Of a stretch of DNA of 64,000 bases, positions 10,524 through 22,289 are shown one piece after another. The notes beneath the pieces are model-generated. The model was not told the origin of the DNA. It did not search any database and saw only the letters and a program-made list of their open reading frames with translations. Each line of letters begins with the position of its first letter. Within the stretch, counting starts at the first letter, position 1. The translations under genes and the position numbers were made by a program. The DNA is from Poecilobothrus nobilitatus (Eukaryota > Arthropoda > Insecta > Diptera > Dolichopodidae): assembly GCA_947095535.1 (NCBI GenBank), contig OX352773.1:87206670-87270669 (forward strand), read 5' to 3'.

Positions 10524-13500
10524 AAAGAAATTTTTAATTTTTCCCAATTGAACGTAAGGAAGTTAGTAAAAATAAATATGTATATCATAAATTTCGCCTA
10601 GAAACATGCAAAAATTCGTTTTATTATTATCTGAAATTAATAATATAATTGTTGCTAAGTGAAAAAGTATACGTTCAAAGAGTTCGCTTAATCTCCAAAA
10701 ATAAAACGGTAGGGTATTTCATACAGAGTTATTAAATTAAATAAATCTTCTAAAACAAATTGATCTTTAAATTTACCCTTATCTGAAATCGAAATTTTGC
10801 AAAATTTTAGAACACTTTAGGCTGTGGTCAAACGCTCTTGAAGTTGAAAATTTGTAGTTTTAAGAATAGTACGTTATTCGAAAATAAACATAAGCTACCG
10901 AGTTTCGATTTATGCGATTACGAATTATTTTTATAATCTGAAATTTTATACATATAAAGACGTTTGACATCGACACGGGTCCAAACTATTTATAATACGT
11001 TAAATGTAAAAAATAATTGCAAGCCTCCTTATTTTCAAATTTTAATTTTTAAGCAAAATGGCTTCTTTAATTTAAAAAAAAAACTCAATTAAATTTTTAA
11101 AGTATACCTACCTAATATTGAGAAAATTCAAAGAAAATTTTTTTTCACAAAAAATTAATCTTATTATCTATATATTTACAGTTTTTGAATGCTTTGTATT
11201 AACGTTTTGGAAATGAGCGTTTTTAAAACTAAATTATTTAGTATTATAGTACTCTTAATAATTTTTTTTTTTTTTTTATAAATATAATAATAATAAAATA
11301 AATAATTTATAAGAAATTATAATAACTCAAAAATAAATTCTCTTAAATTTACACTTCTTCAATAATACACATACTAACACAAAAGACAACTGATACCATA
11401 TACCATTACCATACCACTTGTTTTCATTCCAATTTTTATTTGGTTGCTTGCTGCAACTACATTACATTTTTCTTTTTTATATACATAACATAATACATAT
11501 TATGAAAAACACTTTAAAGAAGTAAAAAAAATAAATAAAAAAAAAAATAAAAATCCTCGTTAAAAATTCCTTAAGTCAAGTCAAACCTCAAAATATTTAT
11601 TTTCCAAATATCCAACATTCAAAATTCATTCAACTGAAATTGAACTGAACTGACTGAACAACTATTCGAATTTTTTTAATTTTATTTTGAATCTTCAGTA
11701 GTATTTCGATAGTTGAATGGAAAAGGTTGAATAAGAAAAAGATTCGTTCGCTGCTGTTGTTGTTTAATTTTTTTTTTTTTCTGTAATAATAAGTAATAAC
11801 AGATAGTTTGATTTTAATTCGTATGTGCGCGAACTCGATTACCTCAAAAATAATATACAAATTACTTATATATTATATGTATGTATTTAATCATATACGG
11901 TGATATGTGAGTTTAAATATTTTTTTTCTCAGTAAACGCGACACAATGCGGTGCGGTGTGGCAAAAAAGGTAAATTTAGAAAAAAAAAAAACGGCGACTG
12001 TTTTTTTTTTTTATTTCTATTTTGTAATGAAAACAGAAAAAAAAAATTTTTCAATTGTGAATTTGTTGTGCCTGAATTATTTGTTTTTTTAATTTTTAAG
12101 ATAGAAAAAGAAAACACATGCGATTCAAAATGATACAAAATTTTCATGTTATTTAAGATGTTAGAAGAGGGTTCTTTTAAAAAATAAAAAAAAAAATTAA
12201 AAAAATGGAAATAAATTAAAAAAAAAAAAAAAAAATTTAAAAAAAAGGTAAAAAAAAAGTAAAAATATAAACAATACTGTATGTTTTTAAAGTGGTTTTA
12301 CAAGAATTTGCTATTCGCAAATACTTTTTATCTTCTTACTTTGGAATTTTTTTTTTTCTTGAAAAAAATTTGTATTGGTTAACCGTTATTTAATAATTCA
12401 TAATTTTTATATTAATAAGAGTTGAAATTTTTTTTTAGACTTTTAAAAGAATTAAAATTAAAATAAAATATAAAAATAAACTTTTATGTAAAATAATAAT
12501 AAATATAGCATTATAATATGTAATAAATATTTAAAGTTCTTATTAAAAGTTTAACAACTACATATACTTATATGCACATATGCAGATTGTACATACGATA
12601 TTATATAAAATTATGTCGATATTTTAGAAGTTTTAATAAATACCTAATTGAACTTCAATAAATTAATGTAAAAGATATTGTGAACTGTCATAATGTGCAC
12701 CTTACTAGTCTTTTATAAAAGTCATACTAACTTAAAGTTAGGCATTTTTGCTAACCATTTTAACTTTTTAAAGTTTATTTAATAATTAGTGAATTTATTT
12801 GTAATTTATACAAAAAGTTAAAGTCTAAATGATAGTTTTTTACGAAAATACTAAATAGTAAAGTAAATAGTGTTAAATATAACATTTTTTAGTCGATATT
12901 ATGTGACAATATACATAAATATATATTTGAAAAGAAAATATTGTTAGAGAATTAAATAGTAAATATCCAGTAAAAACTTATTTTACTGAATAATTCTGCT
13001 TCTTCGAATTTAATTTGCTCCTGATCATTTGCTTCAGTATCTAATACTGCAATAAGTCAAGATAGTCTTCTCGTGTAGACATAAAGTTCTTTCACATTAT
13101 TTATAAGATTTAATATCTATTTTATTACATTTCTATCTTGAATGTTTCGTTTATTAATTATCTAACATAGACTTACTCTAACAATTGCTTTCGATTTTTG
13201 CCAGTTGCATTAATTTTATAATGTTACATTATTGAAATTTTGTTGTTCCTTAGAAGTTACTTTTTGAGCAATTGTTGTGATTTTTTCTTTCATCCTTTTC
13301 TTAATTCATTTTTAAGAATACATAAAGGTCAGACTCATTGAATTATTAAAAATAAATCTTTAAATTATTTTTAATTCTAAGATATTTAGGACATATATGC
13401 GTGGATTTAAAAGAAAAAGACGAATTAAAGAAAATATCACCAGGCAATATAGGTTATAGTAGATTTTAGAGCTCTAGAGGAATTCTGAAAAAAAAAAATG

Positions 13501-14215
13501 ATGTTCGACTTATAAACAATAATTTTGTATTATAAAAATTGTTTAACTAAAAAATTTTCTTATGATCTAAAAAAATATGTATAAAAATTTATTTAGAAAC
13601 GCTTAGAAATAAATCTCTTTTTAAAAATCTGCATGTAAACATAGTTATTAATTTATTACGTATATACATTTTAAATTATATAATTAAATTTTTGTTATTT
13701 TTATAAATTTTTTTATTTTATTTTGATTTAGAATTAAAGGTGAGAATTGAAAATATAAAAAGAGAATAAAAAATGTAGTGAATTAATTTGATGTGAGTGA
13801 TTTATATGAGAAAAAATCTATAAATAATATAACATACATATATAATTATATATATATATAATTATGCTGGTTCTTGATGATAAAAAATTAAAATAACAAG
13901 AATAACAATAACAATAGTTTTATATTTTATACAAAAAAAAAACCTAAAATTATACAAAAATAGAGAAAATTTATTTTCTCTTTTAAAACTTATTTTGGAT
14001 TTTAAATGGATATTTTAAAGCGATTAATCAGAATCACATAAACATGAGATTTAATATGGATTGTATTTTATAAAAGGTATATTATATATTAAATTAATGA
14101 ATATATTTTTTTATAATGTATTTTACTTAGTTCTTCAATTCTTCTTTATTTATTTCTCCTAAATCCAGGAAATTTTCTATACCTTTTTAATAATATAAAT
14201 ATTTTTTCTGTATGC
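10524..14215. other. AT-rich non-coding stretch
   Basis: There is no supported gene. The stretch holds long A/T runs (for example 12180-12260) and a TA microsatellite near 13843-13861. Around 11931-11980 there is a CpG-bearing patch with GCGGTGCGGTG between a TTTTTTTCTCAG and a GTAAAT, a possible non-coding exon or promoter but too weak to annotate as such. Confidence 0.45.
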
Positions 14216-14218
14216 TAA

Positions 14219-14402
14219 TTTGACTTTCTTTGGGGTAAGGAGATAACCTTAGAAGAACCGATATATAATTTTGCAGAGGATGAAACATTCAGGAAGAAGA
14301 TGAACCGAATTTTATTCTCCTCTAGACAAACTTGACCCACTGTCTCTTATATTCCTCAGAAATTACACTCTTCACGGCGTTAAATATTTAAACAGTTTGC
14401 TA
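14219..14402 (+). pseudogene. Coding-like relic with one frame change
   Basis: Two overlapping open segments in different frames lie end to end. The first, 14219-14332 (38 codons), includes LEEPIYNFAEDETFRKKM. The second, 14331-14402 (24 codons), includes RNYTLHGVKYLNSLL. The residues are unlike background AT translation. The His-Gly-Val-Lys-Tyr string faintly recalls the N-terminal motif of DEG/ENaC (pickpocket) channels, but no following membrane segment is seen, so this is only a hint. The frame change and short length suggest a decayed fragment if it was ever coding. Confidence 0.2.
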
Positions 14403-14429
14403 TAAAGATATATTAAAGGTATACCGAAT

Positions 14430-16420
14430 CACAATGATCAAAGCAAAACCTCACTGATGTGTTTGTCTGCCTTTTGAGTAATTTTAAAAAATTTTCTGAC
14501 AAAATTTTTGTATCTTTAATGAACATTTACCAAGCCATTTTTTTTTTGTACTCTATCGCATTAAATTTACATTTTGCGCAAAAAACAATTGCACTTTTCC
14601 TTCAATTTGAATTGACATCATTGACATAATATGGTATATTTGATTTATTCACATTAACACTAATAACAGATTTTTACTTACATCAAGTATGTAAGTATAA
14701 TTTATTAGTGATTTTAAATGGATTTTTATGTTCCCTTTATTTGTTTAATTATGTGATAGTTTCCTATTATTTGACTATATTTTGGTAAAATAAAATACAT
14801 TAATAGATTTTTTTCTTTTGCAACAAGTAAATCATTGAAGCTTACTTCCTTTGTTTTTAGTTTATGTCACAATTTACTAATGATACTAGCAATAAAAAAA
14901 ATATGTTGTTCAAATAAAATCTTAAAAAGCTTAAAAAAATAATGAATCTATGCAAATAAAAAAATAAAAAAAAAAACTTTTATCTCTGGAAATTTAAAGA
15001 TTTCTAACATTTCCTGGTTTTTTTTTATTACTTTGCTATTTTCTAAATTTGTATAATTTGTATCTATATATCAAACCAAAGATCGCTTTTTAAAGTAAAA
15101 CAAAATGATCACCGGTATTATGCTTTCTGTATAATGCTTGATTCAATCGTAAGATGGCGCGCACAAAATAAAAAAAAATTCACGAGAACAACAACAACAA
15201 AAATTTGTAAAACAAGTTCAAAAAACAAAAAAAAAAAAAAAACTTAAGTAATTGAATACCGGTTACAAAATTAACCATTCACTAATTGGATCTTTAAAGA
15301 AACATAGAAAAATATCTTTATCCTATAAAAACAAAATTAAAGTACCTAATCTTTCTTTTCAAATCAAGGTATATTTATATAAGCTCTATGAAATTTTGTA
15401 CTAAATATTAAAATAAAAGTTAATACTATAGTAAATTGGAAATTCTACTATATTAGTCTATCTATAGTATTTAAAAAAAATATGTATAATAGCTGTACTT
15501 AATTTAATTTTTTTAAAACTGACAATTATAAGATAAAAGCAACAAGGCATGAAATATGAAATAAAAATTTTTAATTAAGGAAATAAAGATAAAAATTTGT
15601 ATAAGAGGCATCAAATCTGATAACGAAAGTTAAATAACTTATTTTGAAATTTTATGAGCCTTAAATTACCAGAAATCATTTTAATTTAACTAATAAACAT
15701 TGTAAATTATTAGTAGATACTGGATAATTTTAAAATTTGAAATGAATTAATTTAAAGTACTAGGATTAGAGGATTGATTCTTCAAGTTTATTGCACATAC
15801 TATATTTCATTGCTCTATAATAATTAATGACCCAAAAAATAAAAATAAACTTTGACATAATTTTAAAATTGAATAAAGTTGAATGAACTCAAAACCATTT
15901 ATATATGATGGTCATTTGAAAGATTGATTGAAAGAAACATTGATTTGAAAGTATATTAATAAAATAAGAATCAGAAGATATAAAGGGCATTTTATAGGAC
16001 GAATGAAGTCAAAAAACGATTACATTAAGCTAATGTACAAAATTTAAAATAAAGAAACTGGAAAGCTATAGAAAATGCAGTTCAATTTTATATAGAATGT
16101 ACAGTCTAAGCTATTCTAGTCAACATAATAAAAACATCTTTTTTTCGTTATATTATTGGAGTTATATTGAATGTAAATTGAAATAAAGCTCTAAATCAAA
16201 AAACAAACAAGTAATGAAAAACCCAAGAGTTTTCAAAAAAGCACATTTCCAAATTTAAAAAATAATCCATAATAAGCCTAGAGTAAAGAATAGATATATT
16301 GAAAAATAAATTTATAATAAAAATATAAATTACGTATTTTATTAATACAAATTATGAGTAATAATGAAAACAATAAGAAAAATTGAGATAAATCAAAACA
16401 CACTTTCGTCAATTATAAGG
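14430..16420. other. AT-rich non-coding stretch
   Basis: No gene is supported. The only mildly unusual spot is a CpG-bearing GATGGCGCGCAC near 15153-15165, which encodes just five codons before a stop. Confidence 0.5.
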
Positions 16421-16960
16421 TAACCCTATATTATTAAGAGAAATTATTAACACAAACAAAATTATAGTGTTTGAGCTTTAATTTTTGTATATTATGTACT
16501 TCAAAAAATTTGGACAGGTACCCAAGTTACAGGTGTTTAAAGAGAGAATTTAATAGAGAATTTTCAGTTTTAGACCCCTTACAGCTCCTAAACGGAGGGC
16601 GACACAAAAATATTTCCTGAAATGACTCATACTTATTTCCAAAGATCTAACTCCTCTCAAAATTAAGCTAAATATTAAGCTTCTAAGTTAAACCGTTTAA
16701 AAGATATATAAGGGATCCAAATTTTTTCACATAACGGCATTTTAAAAACCGCATGATGGCAAATCCACATATTTATTTTAAAAAACCAGCTGTCGTTTAG
16801 CTTTTCAAGATTTAATATATGCCTTATAGAACCATGTGTTATAACAATTTAAAGGTAGGGCTTTTTTGAACGGGCTACAGAAAAAAGTTGTTCCACAAAA
16901 TTAGTTTTTTGGCTATGCCTGTACAAGTTTTGCAAACACCCAGACGTATATTACGTAAAA
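16420..16960 (+). repeat. Partial copy of the GTCCGTCC-type repeat family
   Basis: The sequence from AAGGTAACCCTATATTATTAAG onward is the reverse complement of parts of 26400-26945 and 40560-41165, sharing the blocks around the GTAACTTGGGT, AGCTCCTAAACGGAGG and CTGTAGCC-like segments. Divergence is moderate. No coding capacity is seen. Confidence 0.6.
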
Positions 16961-16989
16961 CGTATAGACGTAAAACGGACAGACGAACA

Positions 16990-18850
16990 GAGTGAAACTA
17001 ATAAGCACATTTTTTTAAAATTTTCTTGAAATTGTGCTAAAAATCATTCACATCAACATTTCATTATTATTAAAAAAAAAACATATTCTGTCATTTTATT
17101 TGTTTTAAATTTTTTTTTTTTTCACCTGCAAAAAATTTAAATGTCATTTGATCAGCCAATAAAAAATGTAATTTTTTTTTCACTATAAAGATGAAAAGCT
17201 TTGATTATTCAAGAATATTAAATATAATTTTAGTTTTTAATTTAATTTTATTAAATACTATTCACAGGTTCTCTCAACTCACGCCATTTAATTAGAAATT
17301 TGATATTATGATGGCTGTTAGAATCACATCTACTTATATCGAATAGTTTACATAGAAAAGGTGTTTTTTTTTTTTTGGTTGTATTTTCTTTATTTCTTTA
17401 TTATTTTCTACAGTTTTCTCCTCTTATTACATATCTATTAATTAAAATTCTCGATAATGAAATTAAATATTAGTAAAATTAAAATAACTAACTGGCTTAT
17501 AACGAGAATAAAAATTAATTTTGTTTACTGTCAATATTAATTTAAAAACAACCAAAAGTCATAAGATGTACAAATGGTGAGCCATGAAATGTACAAATAG
17601 TGAATGGTTGGATTCTCTTTTTTATGTAGTTTCTTGCTAGTGGCCTTACATTTCGATATGGTATTACAAATGGAAAATCAAAATAATTTAAAGAGAAAAA
17701 AATATTTAGTTAAAAAAGCTTATTATGGTAAAAAAATAAAGTAAATGGAACTTAATTTACTTTAGGATTAACTAAATACCAATTAAAACTTCTTTTCATT
17801 TTCATTCATTAAATTAAAAAAAAAAGAATAAAAAACAAAATAAAAAATACCAAAATATGTAATTTAAATTGAAAAGGTAAATGTTAGTAACTTTAATCGG
17901 ATTTGGTGATAAATTTATTTAAAACTTGTTCATTTTAAACGCGATTTTATACTATTTCGTTTTCGTTTTCTTTTTTTGTTTTTTTTTTGTTACTATTTTA
18001 ATTACAATTGAGTTGAAAAGGAAAAACGTGTACTCAATTTCTTTTAATACTTAAATATCTAGTATATTTCATTTCTAGGTGAAGATTTCATGTAAACGAT
18101 TGTATTTATTTTGCTGCTTTAAAATGGAAATTTTCACGCTTGAAATGCAATACGAACCAACAAATTGTCGATTATAATAAAAATTTAGAACATTTTATAG
18201 GTCAATTACTTACAATTGTTGTTTTTTTTTTACTTTTTAAGTACCATTTAAAATTGTTTCAATTTGAAATAGCGAAAAAAAAAGTATAAATAAAAAATCG
18301 GGTCAAGTTGCAAAAAGAATGCATTTTTCGTATTTTTCTAACATATTTTCTATAAAAACTTTTAATTACATTTTTAAATTTTTATATTTCTAAATATAAT
18401 GTTAAAAAAAAAAACAAAAACAATATCTAGAAAATTGTCATTAAACAAGTGTTTTTAATATGTCTGAAGTCAACCAAATGATTTCAATTAGTTTCTTTAA
18501 TAATTAATTTTAATTGACTAATTACAATTTTATTTTGTTTTTGCTTCTTTTTTAGCGAAAATAGACAATTTTTAGACAGAAAATTATGTTTCGATTTTCG
18601 AATTACTTTATTCCTCAACTCTACACATTCATATATATAGAATGCATTATATAATATATATACTTATATGTACTGCACATTCTACAAACAATGTTTTATT
18701 AACTTCTACGTATAACGAATTAACCAACTGTTAAGGTACATGCTTTTACAAATAAAATATGAAAACTAAAATAAAGATTGAAAACGTTTAAATTATTGAT
18801 AAGTACTAGATAAGTATTCCATTTTACTGATTTTTTCCCCTTTTCTACTC
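16990..18850. other. AT-rich non-coding stretch
   Basis: I see no gene or clear repeat beyond homopolymer tracts. Confidence 0.5.
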
Positions 18851-18867
18851 CCATGGCTCCATGGAAC

Positions 18868-18926
18868 ATGGCTCCCACATGGCTCCCACAAAACATGGCT
18901 CCCACAAAACATGGCTCCCACAAAAC
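18868..18926. repeat. 16-bp tandem repeat, about 3.7 units
   Basis: One 11-base partial unit (18868-18878) is followed by three identical ATGGCTCCCACAAAAC units (18879-18926). A further partial ATGGCTCC occurs at 18852. The unit is much more GC-rich than its surroundings and lies just beside the LINE relic, so it may be that element's 3' repeat, though this is inference. Confidence 0.8.
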
Positions 18927-18964
18927 GCGCCATCTAATTTTATTCTATTATTCTATTTTAGACT

Positions 18965-19470
18965 ATTAATTTGACTTTTGCCCATGTTTCCCTTCTGTTT
19001 TTATATCTTTTCTAATTGTTCTTCTCCATTTATTTAATTATATTATATTTCTGGGTCTGCCCACTTTTCTTTTTATCTCAGGATTTCAATCTAATACTTG
19101 TTTAGCAATGGAGTTTCTTCTTAGTATGTGTCCAATCCACCTATATTTCTTTTTTCTTATTTGTATGTGGATAGATTCCTTGTTGTGTTTATTAGCCATA
19201 ATTTTTCATTTGTTAAACTTCGTGACCAGAATATTCTCCATATAATGCGAAGACAATGTTAATTATTTTTCTGGGGATACCATTTATTTTAAGCGCTTCC
19301 CAAATCGTATTTCTATTCAAGGTATCGAAAGCTCTGGCAAAATCTACAAATACAATGTATAATGGCGAATTGAATTCTATTAATTGTTCCACTATTATTA
19401 TTAGGGTATTTGATTGATCAATACATCATCTTTCCTTTCCTTTAAAACCTTCTTGTTTCTTAATCTCATA
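18965..19470 (-). mobile_element. Decayed non-LTR retrotransposon (LINE), internally deleted
   Basis: Read on the minus strand in pieces, the region first gives QEGFKGKE and CIDQSNT (19465-19400). It then gives the catalytic motif-A region of a reverse transcriptase, VFVDFARAFDTLNRNTIWEA (about 19360-19300), followed by a GIP-K segment. After an apparent internal deletion near 19220-19200 come the C-terminal motifs KYRWIGHILRRN (19146-19112) and KVGRPR (19068-19051), typical of LINE proteins of the RTE/CR1-like kind. Motifs B and C (with the YADD box) are missing. Stops and frameshifts are present. It is a dead fragment, not a gene. The exact clade is uncertain. Confidence 0.8.
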
Positions 19471-19489
19471 TTCTTCTCACAACCTTCTT

Positions 19490-21059
19490 GTTTCTCTGTC
19501 TCATATTCTTTTCAACTGATGACTTTTCTGATTCAATAAAATTTAATGTTTTTTTAATTGGTTAGGAAAAGAAAACACAAACATATAGACATAGTCCTAT
19601 TCAACTTTATGCAACATAAAAGAACTTGAAACTTTCTTCGTTGATGAGATGATAAAATTCCTTGTGACTAAAATTTAAGATGACTTTATAGTATATAACA
19701 AAAGCTGTCTTTTAGACCGAACCTTTTAATTTTCTATATGAAAGTTTGTAATCTTAATTTGCCAAAAACTTGATTCCTTTTTTTTAATACATACGTAATG
19801 TACTCAATTCAGAGGAGTTTTTAAAATGTATAGTAAGAATTTAATTATGATTTTAGTTTTTAAAAGTTTAGAAATTTTTGTCAAAAAGTTATTGATTTGG
19901 AAATTGATTTGGAAATGAATAATTATTGATGATGAAATTTAATTAATTATCAATATTAAAATCAATATGGATTTTTGAATCACACTAATTCGTTTCAGTT
20001 TAATTTATTCTGATTTTATAATACCTATCTACTCTTTGAATATAAGATTCTTATATAAGTAATATCAGAGACGTAATATATATTTTATATAATATTTTAA
20101 AGGGAAGAATCATAAACAAATTTAGTATTTTAATCTTTTTAACCCATGAACTAATTCTGTAATAATTAATTTAAAATATTTGAAAGTATTCATTTAAAAT
20201 TTTTTCTATTATAATTTATATGGTGATATTTTGACCCTTTATCATAAATAGAATTATATTTCATTATTTAATGTTAATTTCTTGATAACAATAAGTTCTA
20301 TTTTTTTATTTCTTATTTTTTTTTTTCGTGTAGGGGAAAAGTATTTAAAGATATTTTTTATGATGAATTTTTATAAAAAAAAAAACAAAAGATAAACGCC
20401 CTTTCAAAAACCGAAAAAATTTGTTATGTTGATTACCAAAACTGTGCCCATCTTTTCAAAAAATTCTTATAAATTTATAAAAAAAAACCATCACGTTTCA
20501 CTTAAATATGTTAATTAATTAAAAAAAAGATTGTTAAAAAGAGATAGAATATTCAAATCATTATTTTTTTTTTAAGTTTTAATATCACACATTTATTCTC
20601 TTCTTGATAATTTAACAGTTTAGGCTTAGGTTTGATTTTTTTTTTTTTTTTGTTTCTATTTAATTTTTCTATTTTCTATTGTGTTTTCTAAATTCTTGGT
20701 CACATTATCATAATTTTAATTTAATTTCGTAAATCATTTAAAAATTATTTACATGAAGATAAATTGTCAAATGAAATTAAATTAAAATTTTAATTTCAAT
20801 GAACCACAATGTTGAAATTACATTTCTCATATAAGTATCCGATTTTTTGTCTAATTAACTGTTATAAATTTTATACAACCATACTTAACTGAAAAGAACA
20901 ACTTATCATTTAACTAAAAAAAAATGCATACTTATGCATATATTATGCATATATGATATATTCGTTTATCATGTGTTTCATTCCGCATCACACCTTTTAA
21001 TAACAATAATATCGGATTGAGACTCATGAAAAAAGAAATTACAAATATGTATAATCTAT
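19490..21059. other. AT-rich non-coding stretch
   Basis: No gene is seen; homopolymer runs and AT-rich unique sequence. Confidence 0.5.
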
Positions 21060-21565
21060 AATTTAACATTAATTCAGCCAAATGTGTAGTGGTTAAGACA
21101 CCGGCCTTTCATACGAAATGTCTCGGGTTCAAACCTCGGCTGGGTCATATAGATTAATAAAAATAATATAGATTTTTCTTATACTTAATATACATATATG
21201 TAATTAGTAGTAATAAGTATAGATGTTCTATATGTAATAAGTATAGATGTTCTATAAGTTATAATTAATATCATATTGTAATAGCTACAAGTAGTTATAA
21301 TAAAATAATAATAAAAACATAATTCTTGTATAAGATAATAGATGGCGTAGAAATAGCTACAGCCGAGTAATCAACGGCTTAGTGAAATTATTGATTCAAG
21401 AAACTGAAGCTTAGTCAAATATGAATAATAAATGACTTAGTGAATGCCCTATACTAAATTAATATACGGAGGACAATTATGGCAGTCATACTAAATTATA
21501 TCTCTTAAATTATATACTCTTCATAGGAGTGGCAAGGAAAAAAAAAAATAATAATTTAACATTAA
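21060..21565 (+). mobile_element. tRNA-derived SINE with 13-bp target-site duplication
   Basis: AATTTAACATTAA occurs exactly at 21060-21072 and 21553-21565. The enclosed element (21073-21552) begins with a tRNA-like head: GTGTAGTGGTTAAG as an A-box-like part and GGTTCAAACCT at 21126-21136 as B box. It continues with an AT-rich body and ends GTGGCAAGG plus a poly-A tail. Relatives lie at 25666-25915 (minus, 5'-truncated), 50836-51115 (plus, old) and 55265-55400 (minus, truncated). Compared with those, this copy has about 60 extra bases at 21451-21515. The intact duplication points to LINE-driven insertion. Confidence 0.85.
21451..21500 (+). repeat. Left arm of a 50-bp inverted repeat, inserted in a SINE
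   Basis: These 50 bases match the reverse complement of 22235-22284 at 49 of 50 positions. The arm itself starts and ends with the direct repeat ATACTAAATTA. Other copies of the host SINE lack this block, so it is a later insertion between CCCTAT and CTCTTCATAG. Confidence 0.85.
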
Positions 21566-22234
21566 ACAAATTATGAGATTTAAAATATTCAAAAGCTTCT
21601 AGTTAAGGTGTAAAACCAAGAAAATAATAATGGGAACAATATGATTTTATATAAGTACTTGATTTCGAATTGTAATAAAAACAAGGCAAAGCATTTCTAT
21701 TTAAGGCAGAATAGAAAACATAATTTATTAAATTGGATTTAGAATTTTGTTTATAAGTAATTTGCTTTTTCTTTTTTTATTTTACGTTTTTATTTTAATG
21801 ATTTTTTTTTTTATAAATTCATCCATGTCTACATCTACATATGTATTCTTAGAAAAATATATAAAATAATAATTAAATTCTTAAAAAGACAATAGAATGA
21901 TATTATATAGAATAAGAAAAAGCCTTAGGCAGCAGCAAATTTTCAATTTAACCATAATGTCCGGAAGGTTTTTTTGTTATTTAATTGTTTTTTTTTTCTT
22001 GTAAGACTTAAACAAAAAATTTAAATTATTTTAATATAAAAAAATGATTTACTTATACTGATTATAAAAAAAAAAACAAAAATATTGAATTTAGTATTAT
22101 CAGAGACAATTACGTATTATCTTAAACGTATTTTTTAAAACTAAAATTAGTATAGTATTTAGTAATAGTATAATGTTTAGATTATGGTATAATCTACAAA
22201 CTGGTATGTATAACATATTAGTTGTTATCTTCGA

Positions 22235-22284
22235 TATAATTTAGTATGACTGCCATAATTGTCCTCCGTATATTAGTTTAGTAT
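22235..22284 (-). repeat. Right arm of the 50-bp inverted repeat
   Basis: This is the reverse complement of 21451-21500 with one mismatch, 734 bases away and outside the SINE. The central core is GGAGGACAATTATGGCAGTC in the left-arm orientation. Confidence 0.85.
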
Positions 22285-22289
22285 TTGCA

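Noticed and set aside
11929..11968. Core promoter with initiator TCAGTAAAC
   Set aside because: The patch is GC-rich and initiator-like, but no downstream element or following gene could be identified.
15153..15170. Histone H3 start (MARTK)
   Set aside because: ATGGCGCGCACAAAA gives MARTK but the next codon is TAA, and nothing downstream resembles a histone.
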